A stretch of DNA of 64,000 nt from Planctomycetota bacterium (GCA_009691765.1 SIAO01000009.1:1-64000), one strand, 5' to 3'; numbered from the stretch's first letter, positions 18,595 through 29,592 are shown. Numbers and translations are program-made. Notes: generated by a model not told the origin, from the letters alone.

Positions 18595-20130
18595 ATGTGG
18601 CGTCGAGTGCTTCCCCCCCTCCTTATCCTTGCTGCAGCGTTGACGCTGCAGGTGCCGCGACTCAACGCCCCCTTCGGTCCAGCCGAAATCAACGCAGGCG
18701 TTTTCTTCGGCCCCTTCGCCCAAGCGTGGGAGCACTTCGGATTCGCGGAAGCGCGCGGCGTGCCCTTCGCATGTTCGCCCTACGCCAATCCGCAAGAAGC
18801 GATGGTCTATCTGAACCATCCGCCCGGTGCTTTTTGGATCTACGCCGCTTGCGGAACTTCCGAATGGCAACTGCGATTGCCTGGATTGATCGCCACGATC
18901 GCAAGCGCACTCCTGCTCTACGCGCTCTTGAAGCCTCATGTCCAAGCCGTGGCCGCCTGTGGCGCCGGTTTGTTACTGGTGCTGACTCCGGTGTTGGCGG
19001 TGTACGCCCAAGTTTCGTACGAGCCGTTGGTCTTGGCCGCAGGCTTGTTGCTCTTCTACGCCTTCGAGCAAGCGTTTCGCATGACAGAGCAGTGGCAAAG
19101 ACGGCTGGCCAAACTGTGCCTCTTGCTCGTGGCCTTCTTCTGCGTGTGGCTGGACTGGGCCGCGCTGTTCTTTGTGCTCAGCTTGTTCGCTCTGGTGCCA
19201 GGCAAGCGCCGCGCCGACGCATTGCGCCTCGCAGGACTTGGCTGCGGCATGGCCATTGCGAGCATCGCGGCCGTGTGCGTCTGGCAACTCTGGGCCGTGC
19301 ACGCACCGCTGTTCGGTGGCGGAAAAACAGGTGGCGACCTCGGCAATATCGTGCAAACAGCGCTGCTCAATCGTCCAGCCCTCAGTGGATTCATCAGCAA
19401 CTGCGTGGCCCGCATCGGCGAAGGGTTCGGCGGACTATTGCCGTTTCTACTCTTGCCGTTCGGCTTACTCATGCTGCCAGGCCCAGTGTGGCGTTTGCTT
19501 GCGGCGCTCGCGATCCCCGCTTTGTTGAATCCACTCATCTTTGCACGCCATGCTGAAGGACACGTGTTCTTCTTCGCCTATCTGGCGCCAGTTCTCGCAG
19601 CTACATGGAGCGGATTGCTGTTGCTGCGTGCGCGTTTTCCCCTCGCCACGTGCATACTCAGCGCGCTCGTCGTGCTGCCCGTCGGCAGCATGACCATCGC
19701 AGGCATCAGCGCCACAACGCACCCCTTCTTCCGCGATCTCGGACACGAGCTGGATCGCTTGACCGTGCAGCAGAGCGCTGATGGCGCGCCGCCTGTCACT
19801 CACCGCATTCACACAAACCTGCCCTACGCCTATCCGTACTACTACAAATCTCCGGGCGTCACATTCGCGAGCACGCTTGCTCAACTTGAAGCGGCACGAG
19901 CCACTCACGACCCGCGTTGCGGGCTGCGCTTCCTGTGGTGCTACTTGGACGCGCGCGGCCCCGATGCAGCGCGCGTGTTCGCAGCAGATCCGAATTTGTT
20001 AGCCCAACTCATGGCGCACGGCTCCACCAGCGTGCCCATTTTGGAAGGTGCCATCCCAGATCCGCAGCAACGTCTCAGTGTGCGCGTCGTGCGCGCGCGG
20101 ATTTTTCAAGTGATCGAACCGAAACGATGA
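18595..20130 (+). CDS. Membrane glycosyltransferase-like protein (GT39/ArnT-like)
   Basis: 511 aa, multi-TM, N-terminal catalytic-loop-like region; followed by 4-bp overlapping ORFs. Confidence 0.55.
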   Translation: MWRRVLPPLLILAAALTLQVPRLNAPFGPAEINAGVFFGPFAQAWEHFGFAEARGVPFACSPYANPQEAMVYLNHPPGAFWIYAACGTSEWQLRLPGLIATIASALLLYALLKPHVQAVAACGAGLLLVLTPVLAVYAQVSYEPLVLAAGLLLFYAFEQAFRMTEQWQRRLAKLCLLLVAFFCVWLDWAALFFVLSLFALVPGKRRADALRLAGLGCGMAIASIAAVCVWQLWAVHAPLFGGGKTGGDLGNIVQTALLNRPALSGFISNCVARIGEGFGGLLPFLLLPFGLLMLPGPVWRLLAALAIPALLNPLIFARHAEGHVFFFAYLAPVLAATWSGLLLLRARFPLATCILSALVVLPVGSMTIAGISATTHPFFRDLGHELDRLTVQQSADGAPPVTHRIHTNLPYAYPYYYKSPGVTFASTLAQLEAARATHDPRCGLRFLWCYLDARGPDAARVFAADPNLLAQLMAHGSTSVPILEGAIPDPQQRLSVRVVRARIFQVIEPKR

Positions 20131-20783
20131 AGAACGCAGCGCGCAGACTCGTGCCGGTCTTGCTGGCTGCTGCGTTCATGACAACACTGCTGCTGTGCTG
20201 CATCGCACTCTTCGCAACAGTGCCAGCGTGGTTTGCGAGCCTTCGCGACGAGTGCCGCCTCGTGACAGCATCAACCCTTGATGCAAGGCAGCGACCCGCG
20301 CGAGACGGATCCCTCACGCTCGAAAGCTGGGCGTGCCCCGAAGTAGAACACTTCGCCGACGCACTGCGACCTGCAGCGCAACGCGCTGGATTCATGGGCT
20401 TTCGCCTTGCGTATGTCAGCGGCGGCGAGTCTGCCAGCACCCTCGAAGGCAGCCGCATCCTGATGGCGGCGTTATTCCCAGCAGCTTTCTGCACACCCGT
20501 ACCACTGCACTTGCTGGAGATTGGACTCAAAGACGCTGGCGACCCGCGCCTTGCCGTGCTCGGAAAAGATATCGGCAACACCGAGGTGTTTCTCGTCGAC
20601 GGACTAGATGCAGCAGAACTCAGCGCGCTGTTGCAACTGCAACCTCAGCCGCATGGTGCGGATCGTCTCGTGCACTTGCGCACGATCGCAATGCGGAAGC
20701 ACTTCGTAGTGAGCGCCTCGATGCTGCTACGCGCGCGCGACGGTGCAGCAGCACAACGCGACCTTGCGGCTCTCTTGCCATGA
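20127..20783 (+). CDS. Single-TM extracytoplasmic protein of unknown function
   Basis: MKNAARRLVPVLLAAAFMTTLLLCCIALFATVPAWFASLRDECRLVTAST...; ATGA overlaps with both neighbours (translationally coupled). Confidence 0.6.
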   Translation: MKNAARRLVPVLLAAAFMTTLLLCCIALFATVPAWFASLRDECRLVTASTLDARQRPARDGSLTLESWACPEVEHFADALRPAAQRAGFMGFRLAYVSGGESASTLEGSRILMAALFPAAFCTPVPLHLLEIGLKDAGDPRLAVLGKDIGNTEVFLVDGLDAAELSALLQLQPQPHGADRLVHLRTIAMRKHFVVSASMLLRARDGAAAQRDLAALLP

Positions 20784-22057
20784 GACTGCTTCTTGCACCT
20801 CTCGTCGCGGCTCTCGCAGGCATGGCCCTCGTTGCTGTGAGCGGTGCTCGTCTTACGCGCCTGCAATTCCTTGGCGCAGCATTCGCTCTCGGGGCACCAG
20901 CGGTAGGCGCCATGTTGGCAATGCTGTGCATGGCGGATGTGCCCGCAGTGACTGCAGCATGGAGTGTCTGTTTCGTAACCGTGCTGAGTTTTGCTTTCTG
21001 CTGGAAGCGCCGACACATTGAGCGCGATGGTCATAGGGCAGCCGCGCTGATCGGCGCCGGCCTGCTGAGTTTGGCGATTCTCGTGCGCTTGCTCGCAGTG
21101 CCTGCTGTTCGTGGAGACGGACTCAGCATGGCGCTTCTGCGCTCGCTTGCTATCCAGCAACCGACAGGCCCGTGGCTATGGCTGCAGAGCAGTGAAGCGG
21201 CACTCTTGCACCCAGACTATCCCCTCGGTGTTCCTGCTTTGATGTCGTTCGGCCAAGTCCTTGCTGGAAACCCGAGTGATGCGGCCGCGCTGTCGCCACT
21301 CTTGCTTGCGTTGCCTGGAGCCGCTCTCTTCGTGATTGCAACCCTCGCACGTCACAGCAACGTCGCTGCTTGGTGCGCCGCAGGATTGTTCGCCTTGCTG
21401 CCCGTGCTGCGCACGTATGCGAGCTCCGGCCAAGCCGACCCGCTCATGGCTGGCGTACTCACCGTGGCCATCCTCGCCACAACGCAGGGCCCATCTGGCT
21501 TGCGTCTCGCGCTGTTCAGTCTGCTGCTAGCGCCCTTCATGAAACATGAAGGCTCCATTGCATTGCTACTGCTTGGCTCGTGCTTGTTGCTGCGCGAGCA
21601 ACTTCGAACACGCCTGCGCTACGGCGTCGCTGCGCTGTGCAGCCTCGGAGTTTGGCCGTTGACCATGCTGCTGCGTGGGTTGGATGTCTCCGTGCAGGAG
21701 CGCCTGTCCGCAAGTGGTGCCGTCAATGCCGATGCGGTGTTCGAAGCCTGGATGCAAGTTGCGCTGACAGCGAAGAGCACTCTGTGCATGTTGCCATTCG
21801 TCGCACTATGCGCATGCGCGCTTGTGTGGCGCGATCGCCCTTGGCGCTTCGCCGCACTGACCGTCGCTACCTTCACACTTGCCATTCCGCTCTTGCTCTT
21901 GGCGCGTGGCACCGCCTCCGAAATGGCCATCCACGGCGACGTATTCTTGCGTCTCTACCTGCAGTTGGCGCCTGTCGCGATCGCGATCGTGGGAATGGCC
22001 GCGGCGCAACTGCTACCCGCAGCTTCCATGCGCAACGGCACTGCTACTGAACCGTGA
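20780..22057 (+). CDS. Multi-TM protein, glycosyltransferase-like
   Basis: MRLLLAPLVAALAGMALVAVSGARLTRLQFLG...; ~10 predicted TM segments; HPDYPLGVP and ASSGQADPLMAGVLTVA segments resemble GT-C proteins. Confidence 0.55.
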   Translation: MRLLLAPLVAALAGMALVAVSGARLTRLQFLGAAFALGAPAVGAMLAMLCMADVPAVTAAWSVCFVTVLSFAFCWKRRHIERDGHRAAALIGAGLLSLAILVRLLAVPAVRGDGLSMALLRSLAIQQPTGPWLWLQSSEAALLHPDYPLGVPALMSFGQVLAGNPSDAAALSPLLLALPGAALFVIATLARHSNVAAWCAAGLFALLPVLRTYASSGQADPLMAGVLTVAILATTQGPSGLRLALFSLLLAPFMKHEGSIALLLLGSCLLLREQLRTRLRYGVAALCSLGVWPLTMLLRGLDVSVQERLSASGAVNADAVFEAWMQVALTAKSTLCMLPFVALCACALVWRDRPWRFAALTVATFTLAIPLLLLARGTASEMAIHGDVFLRLYLQLAPVAIAIVGMAAAQLLPAASMRNGTATEP

Positions 22058-24125
22058 CACGCTCCACTTGGCCGATGCCTCCGAGTGCCCCGCCTGTCAG
22101 GTCAAAGCAGAGCGCATCGAGCGTGATTCCAGAAGGCAGCAGATAAGGCCCCATGCTGAGGCTGTTCGCTGGCGCGATGATGTGGAAAGGCTGAACACCT
22201 GCAGGCAGCAGGAACTGCGACACCAAGAACCCGAAATCTGAACTGCACAACCCGAAATACGGACCGCTGCCAACTTGCGGGCACAACTCTCCTGAGAAAA
22301 TCGTGTGGTACGCATGTCCTGGAATCAGCGAGGTGAGATTCACCATCACTCCCGTGCCGGGGCCGCCTGGTTGGCTGAATGAAAGCACGGGCGCAAGCGC
22401 TGAAACCGTCGTGACTAACGAAGCGGTAGTGCTGGTCGCTGCTGCCCAATTCAAAGACGTCGCGGTGACCAAACTAGCGCTCGTCTGATTCAGCGCTGCT
22501 CCGCCAGGAATGAAAACGGAAAGCGTGACGCTTGCGGCACCACCAGCAGGGATAGTGACGGAGCTCGCGGAAAGCGAAGTCGTGAAAGAACCGCCGCTCG
22601 CAGTGATTGAAAACGTGTCCGTCAAATAACCGTTGTTTTGAACCAGTACAGGAAACACCGCCGTTTGCCCTGCACCCATGCCAACGCTGGTGGTGCTCGG
22701 CAGCAGCGCCACAGCGCGCACCGCATTCACCGCGGCAAGCACGTCCACGAAACCGTGGCCGTAGACATTGTTCGGCCAAGTTCCGCTGCTGGAACACGAA
22801 GCGCTGTTGATGTGGCTTGATGTGTTGTTCAACACTGCCTCAATCGTGTTCACTTGACCGATCAGTGCTGGGTGCGCATCCAGCAGCAGCGCCACGGCAC
22901 CTGCTGCGTGCGGAGTGGCCATCGATGTTCCACTCCATCCACCTGCGTAACCGTTGCCTGGCACGCACGAGCGCACACCTGTGCCCGGTGCGCAGATGTC
23001 CGGCTTCATGCGATTGCTGCCATCTACGGTGACGGGACCGCGACTCGAAAACCCTGCGATAGTGCTGGTGCCGATGTCGTAAGCGCCGACGGTCCACACT
23101 TCGTCATAGATGCCAAGAGGGTCCGCGCACGTGGAGCAACTGGAACCCGAGTTTCCGGCTGCACCCACCGTGACAATGCCTGCTGCGCGTTGCGCTTGGC
23201 ACGCAAGCAACAACGATGTCGCGGCACACCCTTCGGAAGGCGGACAGGCCCACGAGTTGGTGGTCACATGCGGCGCGAGGCTTGGGTTGCCTTGCAAAGG
23301 CGTGCCGCCAACGGGGTAAGGCGCAAGGAAAAACTCGAAGCACTCGATGTAGGTCGCCGGCGTGCCGTTGCCTTGATCCATGTTGCGGGCGCAAATGAAC
23401 TGCGCGCCGGGCGCAACACCCACCTGATTGCCAACGCCGTCATCGCCACAGGCGGTGCCCATGGTGTGCGTGCCGTGAGCGTTGTCGTCACAAGGTGCAG
23501 CGGCATTCGCTCCGCAACCACCGCCTCCGCTGTGAATCGCGTCATGCCAGTTGAAGTCGTGATTCGCAGTAGAAGTACTCGCATTCCAACCGCGGTAATG
23601 AAGCTTCAGCGCAGGGTGATCCCACTGATAGCCCGTGTCTTGGCCTCCGACGACGATGCCTGTGCCATCAAAACCAAGAGTCCACACTTGAGGCGCATTG
23701 ATGGCCGCAACACCCGGCTCCACCGCGAAAGAAGATTCAAAGGTGCCACCGCGCACGGTGTTGAGCAGCCCGTAAATGCGCGGGTTTTTCTCGATCTTCC
23801 AAACATCATTGCGGCGTGCAACGGCGTCAATCGTGTCTACATCGGCCACCACGCGAATGGCATTCACGATGTAGAAGCGTTGGCAATACGCACCGCGTGC
23901 CCCGAGCCACTCCAGCAGCGGCCCCTGAGTGCGTTGCGCGGTGCGCACCAAGGTGTCCCAGACGAAGTGCCCCTTCTGCTCTTTGGTTTCAAGGCGGTCC
24001 GCAGCGCTCAAGTCCGCTTGCTCTCGCAGAAGCACGATCACATCCACGCGGCCGCGCTGCTCCGGCGTCGTTTGAGCAACCAAGGCGAGATTGAGCAACA
24101 ACAACAGCGCGAGCGCACGGTGCAT
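22044..24125 (-). CDS. Secreted S8 (subtilisin-like) serine peptidase
   Basis: GQDTGYQWDHPAL (Asp), HGTHTMGTACG (His), GTSMATPHAAGAVALLL (Ser) catalytic motifs; C-terminal beta-rich extension. Confidence 0.92.
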   Translation of the reverse strand: MHRALALLLLLNLALVAQTTPEQRGRVDVIVLLREQADLSAADRLETKEQKGHFVWDTLVRTAQRTQGPLLEWLGARGAYCQRFYIVNAIRVVADVDTIDAVARRNDVWKIEKNPRIYGLLNTVRGGTFESSFAVEPGVAAINAPQVWTLGFDGTGIVVGGQDTGYQWDHPALKLHYRGWNASTSTANHDFNWHDAIHSGGGGCGANAAAPCDDNAHGTHTMGTACGDDGVGNQVGVAPGAQFICARNMDQGNGTPATYIECFEFFLAPYPVGGTPLQGNPSLAPHVTTNSWACPPSEGCAATSLLLACQAQRAAGIVTVGAAGNSGSSCSTCADPLGIYDEVWTVGAYDIGTSTIAGFSSRGPVTVDGSNRMKPDICAPGTGVRSCVPGNGYAGGWSGTSMATPHAAGAVALLLDAHPALIGQVNTIEAVLNNTSSHINSASCSSSGTWPNNVYGHGFVDVLAAVNAVRAVALLPSTTSVGMGAGQTAVFPVLVQNNGYLTDTFSITASGGSFTTSLSASSVTIPAGGAASVTLSVFIPGGAALNQTSASLVTATSLNWAAATSTTASLVTTVSALAPVLSFSQPGGPGTGVMVNLTSLIPGHAYHTIFSGELCPQVGSGPYFGLCSSDFGFLVSQFLLPAGVQPFHIIAPANSLSMGPYLLPSGITLDALCFDLTGGALGGIGQVERVTVQ

Positions 24126-24300
24126 GGCAGAGTCTCCAGGGTCACAAGCCTACAGAAGGCAATTGTGGAATGCGCCCGGTTCCTGATGCCTAAGGCCAAG
24201 GGCGCCTATTTCTTGGCGCAGGCCGAGGGTTTGCGAGATGACGGGCTCCCAGTTTGAGCAGCAGAGGCCCTTGGGTTTGCGGTAGGCTCGGTACAGAATA

Positions 24301-24315
24301 GGACCAACTTGGTCC
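24301..24315. promoter_or_regulatory. Perfect inverted repeat GGACCAA-C-TTGGTCC, probable Rrf2/SufR operator
   Basis: 15-bp palindrome 27 bp upstream of the rrf2 start codon. Confidence 0.6.
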
Positions 24316-24341
24316 GATATTGACCATACGACAAGAACCCC

Positions 24342-24797
24342 ATGCTTCGCATCACCCGACAAGCTGACTACGGAATCGTGCTGTTGACACTGTTTGCACG
24401 CAGCAACGGACGGGTTTTCAGCGCCCGTGAACTCGCAAGCGCCAGTCATGTGCCTTTGCCCATGGTCGGCAAGATCTTGAAGCTGCTGGTGCAAGCGGAA
24501 ATCCTTGGATCTCACCGCGGGATGCACGGCGGCTACACGCTCGCGCGTCGACCGGACGAGATCACCGTCGGACACATCATTGAAGCGCTCGATGGTCCCG
24601 TGGCGATCACCGACTGCACAGGCCACCTGCCCTCAGAGTGCGGCATCGAACAGACCTGTCCCGTCAGCCACGCTTGGCAGCGCATCAACGACGCGATCGT
24701 TGGCGCTCTCGACCGCGTCACCCTTGCAGAAATGACCTGTCCCGTGGGCGATCCGCTCACGGCTTTCACCGGCCACCGCGCCCAGGTGCAACCATGA
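24342..24797 (+). CDS. Rrf2-family transcriptional regulator of suf operon
   Basis: [21 protein letters not shown]...[29 protein letters not shown], Cys triad [15 protein letters not shown]; first gene of suf operon. Confidence 0.9.
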   Translation: MLRITRQADYGIVLLTLFARSNGRVFSARELASASHVPLPMVGKILKLLVQAEILGSHRGMHGGYTLARRPDEITVGHIIEALDGPVAITDCTGHLPSECGIEQTCPVSHAWQRINDAIVGALDRVTLAEMTCPVGDPLTAFTGHRAQVQP

Positions 24798-26245
24798 GTG
24801 CCGAAGAAAACAAGACGCTCAACAACCTCACCGAGCAGGAGTACAGCTACGGCTTCGTCAGCGACCTCGAACAAGAAATCATTCCGCCCGGGCTCTCAGA
24901 AGATGTCGTGCGCTGGATCTCGCGCAAGAAGGAAGAGCCCGAGTGGCTGCTCGATTGGCGCCTGCAGAGCTACCGCACGTGGCTGAGCATGCACGAACCA
25001 CACTGGGCGCGCGCGGACTACCCCGTCATCGACTATCAGGCCATTTCGTACTTCGCCGCTCCCAAGACCAACAAGGACGGCCCGAAGAGCCTTGAAGACG
25101 TCGATCCGGAGCTGCTCAAGACCTACGAGAAGCTCGGCATTCCGCTGCAAGAGCGCGCAGCACTCGCGGGCGTCGCGGTGGATGCGGTGTTTGATTCGGT
25201 GTCGGTAGCCACCACTTACAAAGGCAAGCTCGCCGAGCTCGGGATCATCTTCTGCAGCTTCTCTGAAGCCGTGCGTGAGCATCCTGAATTGGTGCGACGC
25301 TACCTCGGCAGCGTGGTGCCACGCACTGACAACTTCTACGCGGCGCTGAACAGCGCTGTGTTTAGCGATGGCTCGTTTGTTTATGTGCCCAAGGGTGTGC
25401 GCTGCCCCATGGAGCTGTCCACCTACTTTCGCATCAACGCCAAAGGCACCGGACAGTTCGAGCGCACTTTGATCGTGGCTGACGAAGGCGCGCAGGTTTC
25501 CTATTTGGAAGGCTGCACCGCGCCCAAGCGCGACGAAAACCAATTGCACGCTGCTGTGGTGGAACTGGTCGCCATGGCCGACGCCAAGATCAAATACAGC
25601 ACGGTGCAGAACTGGTATCCCGGCGACAAGGAAGGTCGCGGCGGCATCTTCAACTTCGTCACCAAGCGCGGGCTGTGCGCCGGACGACGCGCGCACATCT
25701 CGTGGACACAAGTGGAAACGGGCTCCGCTATCACCTGGAAATACCCTTCGGTGGTGCTGAAGGGCGATGAATCTGTTGGCGAGTTCTACAGCGTTGCGGT
25801 GACTGCAAATCGGCAGCAAGCCGACACCGGCACCAAGATGGTCCACATCGGACGCAACACGCGCAGCACGATTGTGTCCAAGGGCATTTCGGCGGGACAC
25901 GGGCAAAACACCTACCGGGGATTAGTGAAGGTCGGGCGCAACGCCCACAACGCGCGCAATCACAGTCAGTGCGATTCGCTGCTCATGAGCAGCGCTTGTG
26001 GCGCGCACACCTTCCCTGTGATTGAAGTTGCCAACACCAGCGCCGTGGTCGAGCACGAAGCCACCACTTCACGCATCAGCGAAGACCAGCTTTTCTACTG
26101 CCGCCAACGCGGCATCCCGCAAGAGGAAGCCGTGGCGCTCATCGTCAACGGTTTTTGCAAATCGGTGTTCAAAGAACTTCCCATGGAATTCGCCGTGGAA
26201 GCACAAAAACTTTTGCAAGTTTCCCTCGAAGGCAGCGTGGGCTGA
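24794..26245 (+). CDS. sufB: Fe-S cluster assembly protein SufB
   Basis: [42 protein letters not shown]...; ATG overlaps the regulator stop (ATGA). Confidence 0.96.
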   Translation: MSAEENKTLNNLTEQEYSYGFVSDLEQEIIPPGLSEDVVRWISRKKEEPEWLLDWRLQSYRTWLSMHEPHWARADYPVIDYQAISYFAAPKTNKDGPKSLEDVDPELLKTYEKLGIPLQERAALAGVAVDAVFDSVSVATTYKGKLAELGIIFCSFSEAVREHPELVRRYLGSVVPRTDNFYAALNSAVFSDGSFVYVPKGVRCPMELSTYFRINAKGTGQFERTLIVADEGAQVSYLEGCTAPKRDENQLHAAVVELVAMADAKIKYSTVQNWYPGDKEGRGGIFNFVTKRGLCAGRRAHISWTQVETGSAITWKYPSVVLKGDESVGEFYSVAVTANRQQADTGTKMVHIGRNTRSTIVSKGISAGHGQNTYRGLVKVGRNAHNARNHSQCDSLLMSSACGAHTFPVIEVANTSAVVEHEATTSRISEDQLFYCRQRGIPQEEAVALIVNGFCKSVFKELPMEFAVEAQKLLQVSLEGSVG

Positions 26246-26265
26246 AGGCCCACAGGACGAACGAC

Positions 26266-27024
26266 ATGCTCGAAATCAGCGGATTGCACGCGCGCGTGGC
26301 CAACGGGGCCGAGATCCTCAAGGGCATCTCGCTCACCGTGGGCAAGGGTGAAGTGCACGCCATCATGGGCCCGAATGGTTCAGGGAAAAGCACGCTGGCA
26401 GGCGTCCTCGTCGGACGCGATCGCTTCGAAGTCACTGCAGGCAGCGTCACGCTGGAGGGCGCAGACTTGCTCGCGCTCACTCCAGAAGAGCGCGCCGTAC
26501 GTGGCGTGTTCCTCGGCTTCCAGTACCCCGTGGAAATCCCGGGCATCACCAACGCCTACTTTCTGCGCACAGCGCTGAACTCCGTGCGCAAGGCCCGCGG
26601 ACAAACCGAACTCGATGCCATGGAGTTCCTCACGCTGCTGAAACAAAAGGCGCGTTTGATGGAGATGGACCCGAGCTTTCTCAATCGCTCCGTGAACGAA
26701 GGCTTCAGCGGAGGCGAGAAAAAACGCAACGAGATTCTGCAAATGGCAGTGCTGGAACCGCGCCTCGCCATCCTCGATGAAACCGATTCCGGTCTCGACA
26801 TTGACGCACTCAAGGTCGTTGCTGCCGGCGTCAACGCGCTACGTTCGCCTGAACGCAGCGTCATCCTCGTCACGCACTATCAGCGTCTCCTTGATCACAT
26901 TGTTCCCGACCACATCCACGTGCTCGCTGGCGGACGCATCGTGAAGAGTGGCGGGCGTGAACTCGCTCTCGCATTGGAAGCTCAAGGTTACGGCTGGATC
27001 GAATCCGCCGCAGGGAAAGCGTGA
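26266..27024 (+). CDS. sufC: Fe-S cluster assembly ATPase SufC
   Basis: MLEISGLHARV..IMGPNGSGKSTLAGVLVGRD...FSGGEKKRNEILQMAVLEPRLAILDETDSGLDIDAL. Confidence 0.96.
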   Translation: MLEISGLHARVANGAEILKGISLTVGKGEVHAIMGPNGSGKSTLAGVLVGRDRFEVTAGSVTLEGADLLALTPEERAVRGVFLGFQYPVEIPGITNAYFLRTALNSVRKARGQTELDAMEFLTLLKQKARLMEMDPSFLNRSVNEGFSGGEKKRNEILQMAVLEPRLAILDETDSGLDIDALKVVAAGVNALRSPERSVILVTHYQRLLDHIVPDHIHVLAGGRIVKSGGRELALALEAQGYGWIESAAGKA

Positions 27025-27025
27025 G

Positions 27026-28357
27026 ATGAACGCTCACGCTGGAGACCAAGTACTGCATCACCGCGCTCTCGCGGCTGGCCTCTACGGCAGCGGATTGCCA
27101 GCGCTGCAAGAATTGCGTCAGAGCAGCATTGCTGCCTATGCGGCTCACGGCTTGCCCGAAACACGCCATGAAGATTGGCGCTACACCGATTTGAGCGTGC
27201 TGCGCACCACGAGCTTTCAGCCAAGAGCTGGCGGCACTCTTGCGCACGAGCGCGAACGCGCGGTCCTTGGATACTTGTTAGCCAACATTGGCGCCGAGCG
27301 CATGGTTTTTGTGAATGGCGCCTACGCACCGCAAGTTTCGAATCTGCCTTCAGTGCCCGCGGGCTGCACACTCACCACTTTGGCGGCAGCAGCAGCTACC
27401 CACGGGGCGTTGTTGGCGACTCATCTCGGCAGCTCCTTTTCTGCTGCACGGCATCCACTGGCCGCGCTCAACACCGCGTTGCACGGCGATGGGATGTTCT
27501 TGCATCTCACGCGCAATCAAGCGCTGACCGCGCCGATGCATGTCGCCTGCCTCAGCGCTGCAGCAGAAACACCTACCGCAGTGCATCCGCGCTTGCTGTT
27601 GGTGTTGGAAGCCGGTGCAAGCGCAACCCTCACACTTTCCTTCCAAGGCTCTGGGCGACTGCACATCAATGCCGTCACTGAAATCGTGTTGGGCGCTGGC
27701 GCAGCGCTCGACTTGCAAGTCTTGCAAGAAGATTCCGCGGAAGGCGTGCACACCGAACTCATCAGTGCGCGTTTGGAGCAAAGCGCTCGCCTGGGCGTGC
27801 ATGTCGCTGCTCTTGGCGGACATTCGTCGCGCTCGGAAGTGCTCTGCCAACTTGCGGGCGATGATGCTTCACTCAGCCTCACTGGGCTCATCATTGGTGC
27901 GCAAAAACAGACGCATGATCTCACCACTCTCGTGCGTCACACGGCGCTACGCACAACCAGCCAGCAAGTGGTGAAAGCCGTCCTGGATGCGCGCTCAACA
28001 GGGGCCTACACAGGGCGCGTGAGTGTGGCGACTGGCGCGCAGAAAACTGACGCCGCCCAATCATGCCGGACCTTGCTGCTCTCTTCCGAAGCGAGCATGA
28101 ACACTCGGCCGCAACTCGAAATCGATGCCGATGATGTGAAATGCAGCCACGGGGCCACCAACGGACAACTGGATGCAGAATCTCTCTTCTACCTCCGCTC
28201 GCGTGGCATTCCTCTGGCCGCTGCCCGCATATTGCTGACGCGTGCTTTTGCCGACGAAGTGATCGATCGCTTTCCGCTGGAATGCGTGCGCAGCCACCTG
28301 CACGGGCGCGTCGACGGACGCATCGCACCCAAGGACGCCGTGGAGGTGACTGCATGA
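27026..28357 (+). CDS. sufD: Fe-S cluster assembly protein SufD
   Basis: GLPETRHEDWRYTDLS..., ...KCSHGATNGQLDAESLFYLRSRGIPLAAARILLTRAFADEVIDRF. Confidence 0.95.
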   Translation: MNAHAGDQVLHHRALAAGLYGSGLPALQELRQSSIAAYAAHGLPETRHEDWRYTDLSVLRTTSFQPRAGGTLAHERERAVLGYLLANIGAERMVFVNGAYAPQVSNLPSVPAGCTLTTLAAAAATHGALLATHLGSSFSAARHPLAALNTALHGDGMFLHLTRNQALTAPMHVACLSAAAETPTAVHPRLLLVLEAGASATLTLSFQGSGRLHINAVTEIVLGAGAALDLQVLQEDSAEGVHTELISARLEQSARLGVHVAALGGHSSRSEVLCQLAGDDASLSLTGLIIGAQKQTHDLTTLVRHTALRTTSQQVVKAVLDARSTGAYTGRVSVATGAQKTDAAQSCRTLLLSSEASMNTRPQLEIDADDVKCSHGATNGQLDAESLFYLRSRGIPLAAARILLTRAFADEVIDRFPLECVRSHLHGRVDGRIAPKDAVEVTA

Positions 28358-29592
28358 ACAACAGCGCACCTCTTCCGGGCAGCGGAGCCCTGCGCGCAGA
28401 GTTTCCGATCCTCGAACGCAAAGTGCATGGCCAAGCGTTGGTCTACTTGGACAACGCGGCCACGACACAAAAACCGCGCTGCGTCATCGACAAACTCACT
28501 GAGTGCTACACGCAGTGGAATGCCAATGTGCACCGCGGCGTGCACCTGCTTTCGCAAGAAGCGACAGAGCACTATGAAGGCGCACGCAGCGTGGTGGCCC
28601 GCTTCATCGGCGCGAAAACATCGGATGAAATCGTGTTCGTGCGCGGCGCCACCGAGGGCATCAACCTTGTGGCGCAGACGCTTGGGCGCACTTTGCTCGG
28701 TGCTGGCGACGAAGTGCTTATCACAGCGCTCGAGCACCACTCCAACATCGTGCCGTGGCAGCTCGTGTGCCGTGAGCGCGGCGCGACGCTCGTCGTCTGC
28801 CCCATCACCGATGCGGGCGAGCTCGTGCCGGGAGCGTTTGAAAGTCTGCTAACGCCACGCACCAAAATCGCAGCCTTCACATGGGTCAGCAACGCGCTCG
28901 GCACTGTGAATCCTGTCGCAGGCATGTGCGCCGCTGCGCAGCGAGCCGGTGCCATCACCTTTGTGGATGCCTGCCAAGCCGTGCCGCACTTCCGCGTCAA
29001 TGTTCAAACCATCGGTTGCGATTTCTTGGTCTTCTCGGGACACAAGGTGTATGCGCCCAACGGATCAGGAGTGCTCTGGGGTCGCAAAGCGGTGCTCGAC
29101 ACCATGCCTCCGTGGCAAGGCGGCGGCGACATGATTTCCTCTGTCACTTTTGAAGCCAGCACATGGAATCGCGTGCCGCACAAGTTTGAAGCGGGCACAC
29201 CGGATTACCCCGCTGCTGCAGGGCTCGCCACAGCTTTGACATGGCTGGACGCGGTCGGCATGGAGCGCGTGCAGGCACACGAGACAGCATTGCTCGCTCT
29301 GGCCACCAACCGCGTTGGAGAACTGCCGGGCGTGCGCATCATCGGCACTGCCGCTCAAAAGGCTTCGGTGCTCTCGTTTGTGATTGCTGGCATCCATCCA
29401 CACGACATCGGCACCATCCTCGACCGCAAGGGTGTCGCCATTCGCGCAGGTCACCACTGCGCACAGCCTGTGATGGACCGCCTCGGGCTCCCCGCCACGG
29501 CGCGTGCCAGCTTTGGTGTCAGCAACAACAGCGCCGACATTGACGCACTCGTGGATTCCATCCGCATGGTGCAGAAGTTGTTTGGGTCATGA
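28354..29592 (+). CDS. sufS: Cysteine desulfurase SufS
   Basis: PLP lysine SGHKVYAPNGSGVLWG, YLDNAATTQKP, RAGHHCAQPVM. Confidence 0.96.
   Translation: MNNSAPLPGSGALRAEFPILERKVHGQALVYLDNAATTQKPRCVIDKLTECYTQWNANVHRGVHLLSQEATEHYEGARSVVARFIGAKTSDEIVFVRGATEGINLVAQTLGRTLLGAGDEVLITALEHHSNIVPWQLVCRERGATLVVCPITDAGELVPGAFESLLTPRTKIAAFTWVSNALGTVNPVAGMCAAAQRAGAITFVDACQAVPHFRVNVQTIGCDFLVFSGHKVYAPNGSGVLWGRKAVLDTMPPWQGGGDMISSVTFEASTWNRVPHKFEAGTPDYPAAAGLATALTWLDAVGMERVQAHETALLALATNRVGELPGVRIIGTAAQKASVLSFVIAGIHPHDIGTILDRKGVAIRAGHHCAQPVMDRLGLPATARASFGVSNNSADIDALVDSIRMVQKLFGS

Noticed and set aside
22044-22057. Tail-to-tail overlaps (22044-22057 and 36591-36605) as regulatory features
   Set aside because: Short convergent overlaps are common in compact genomes.
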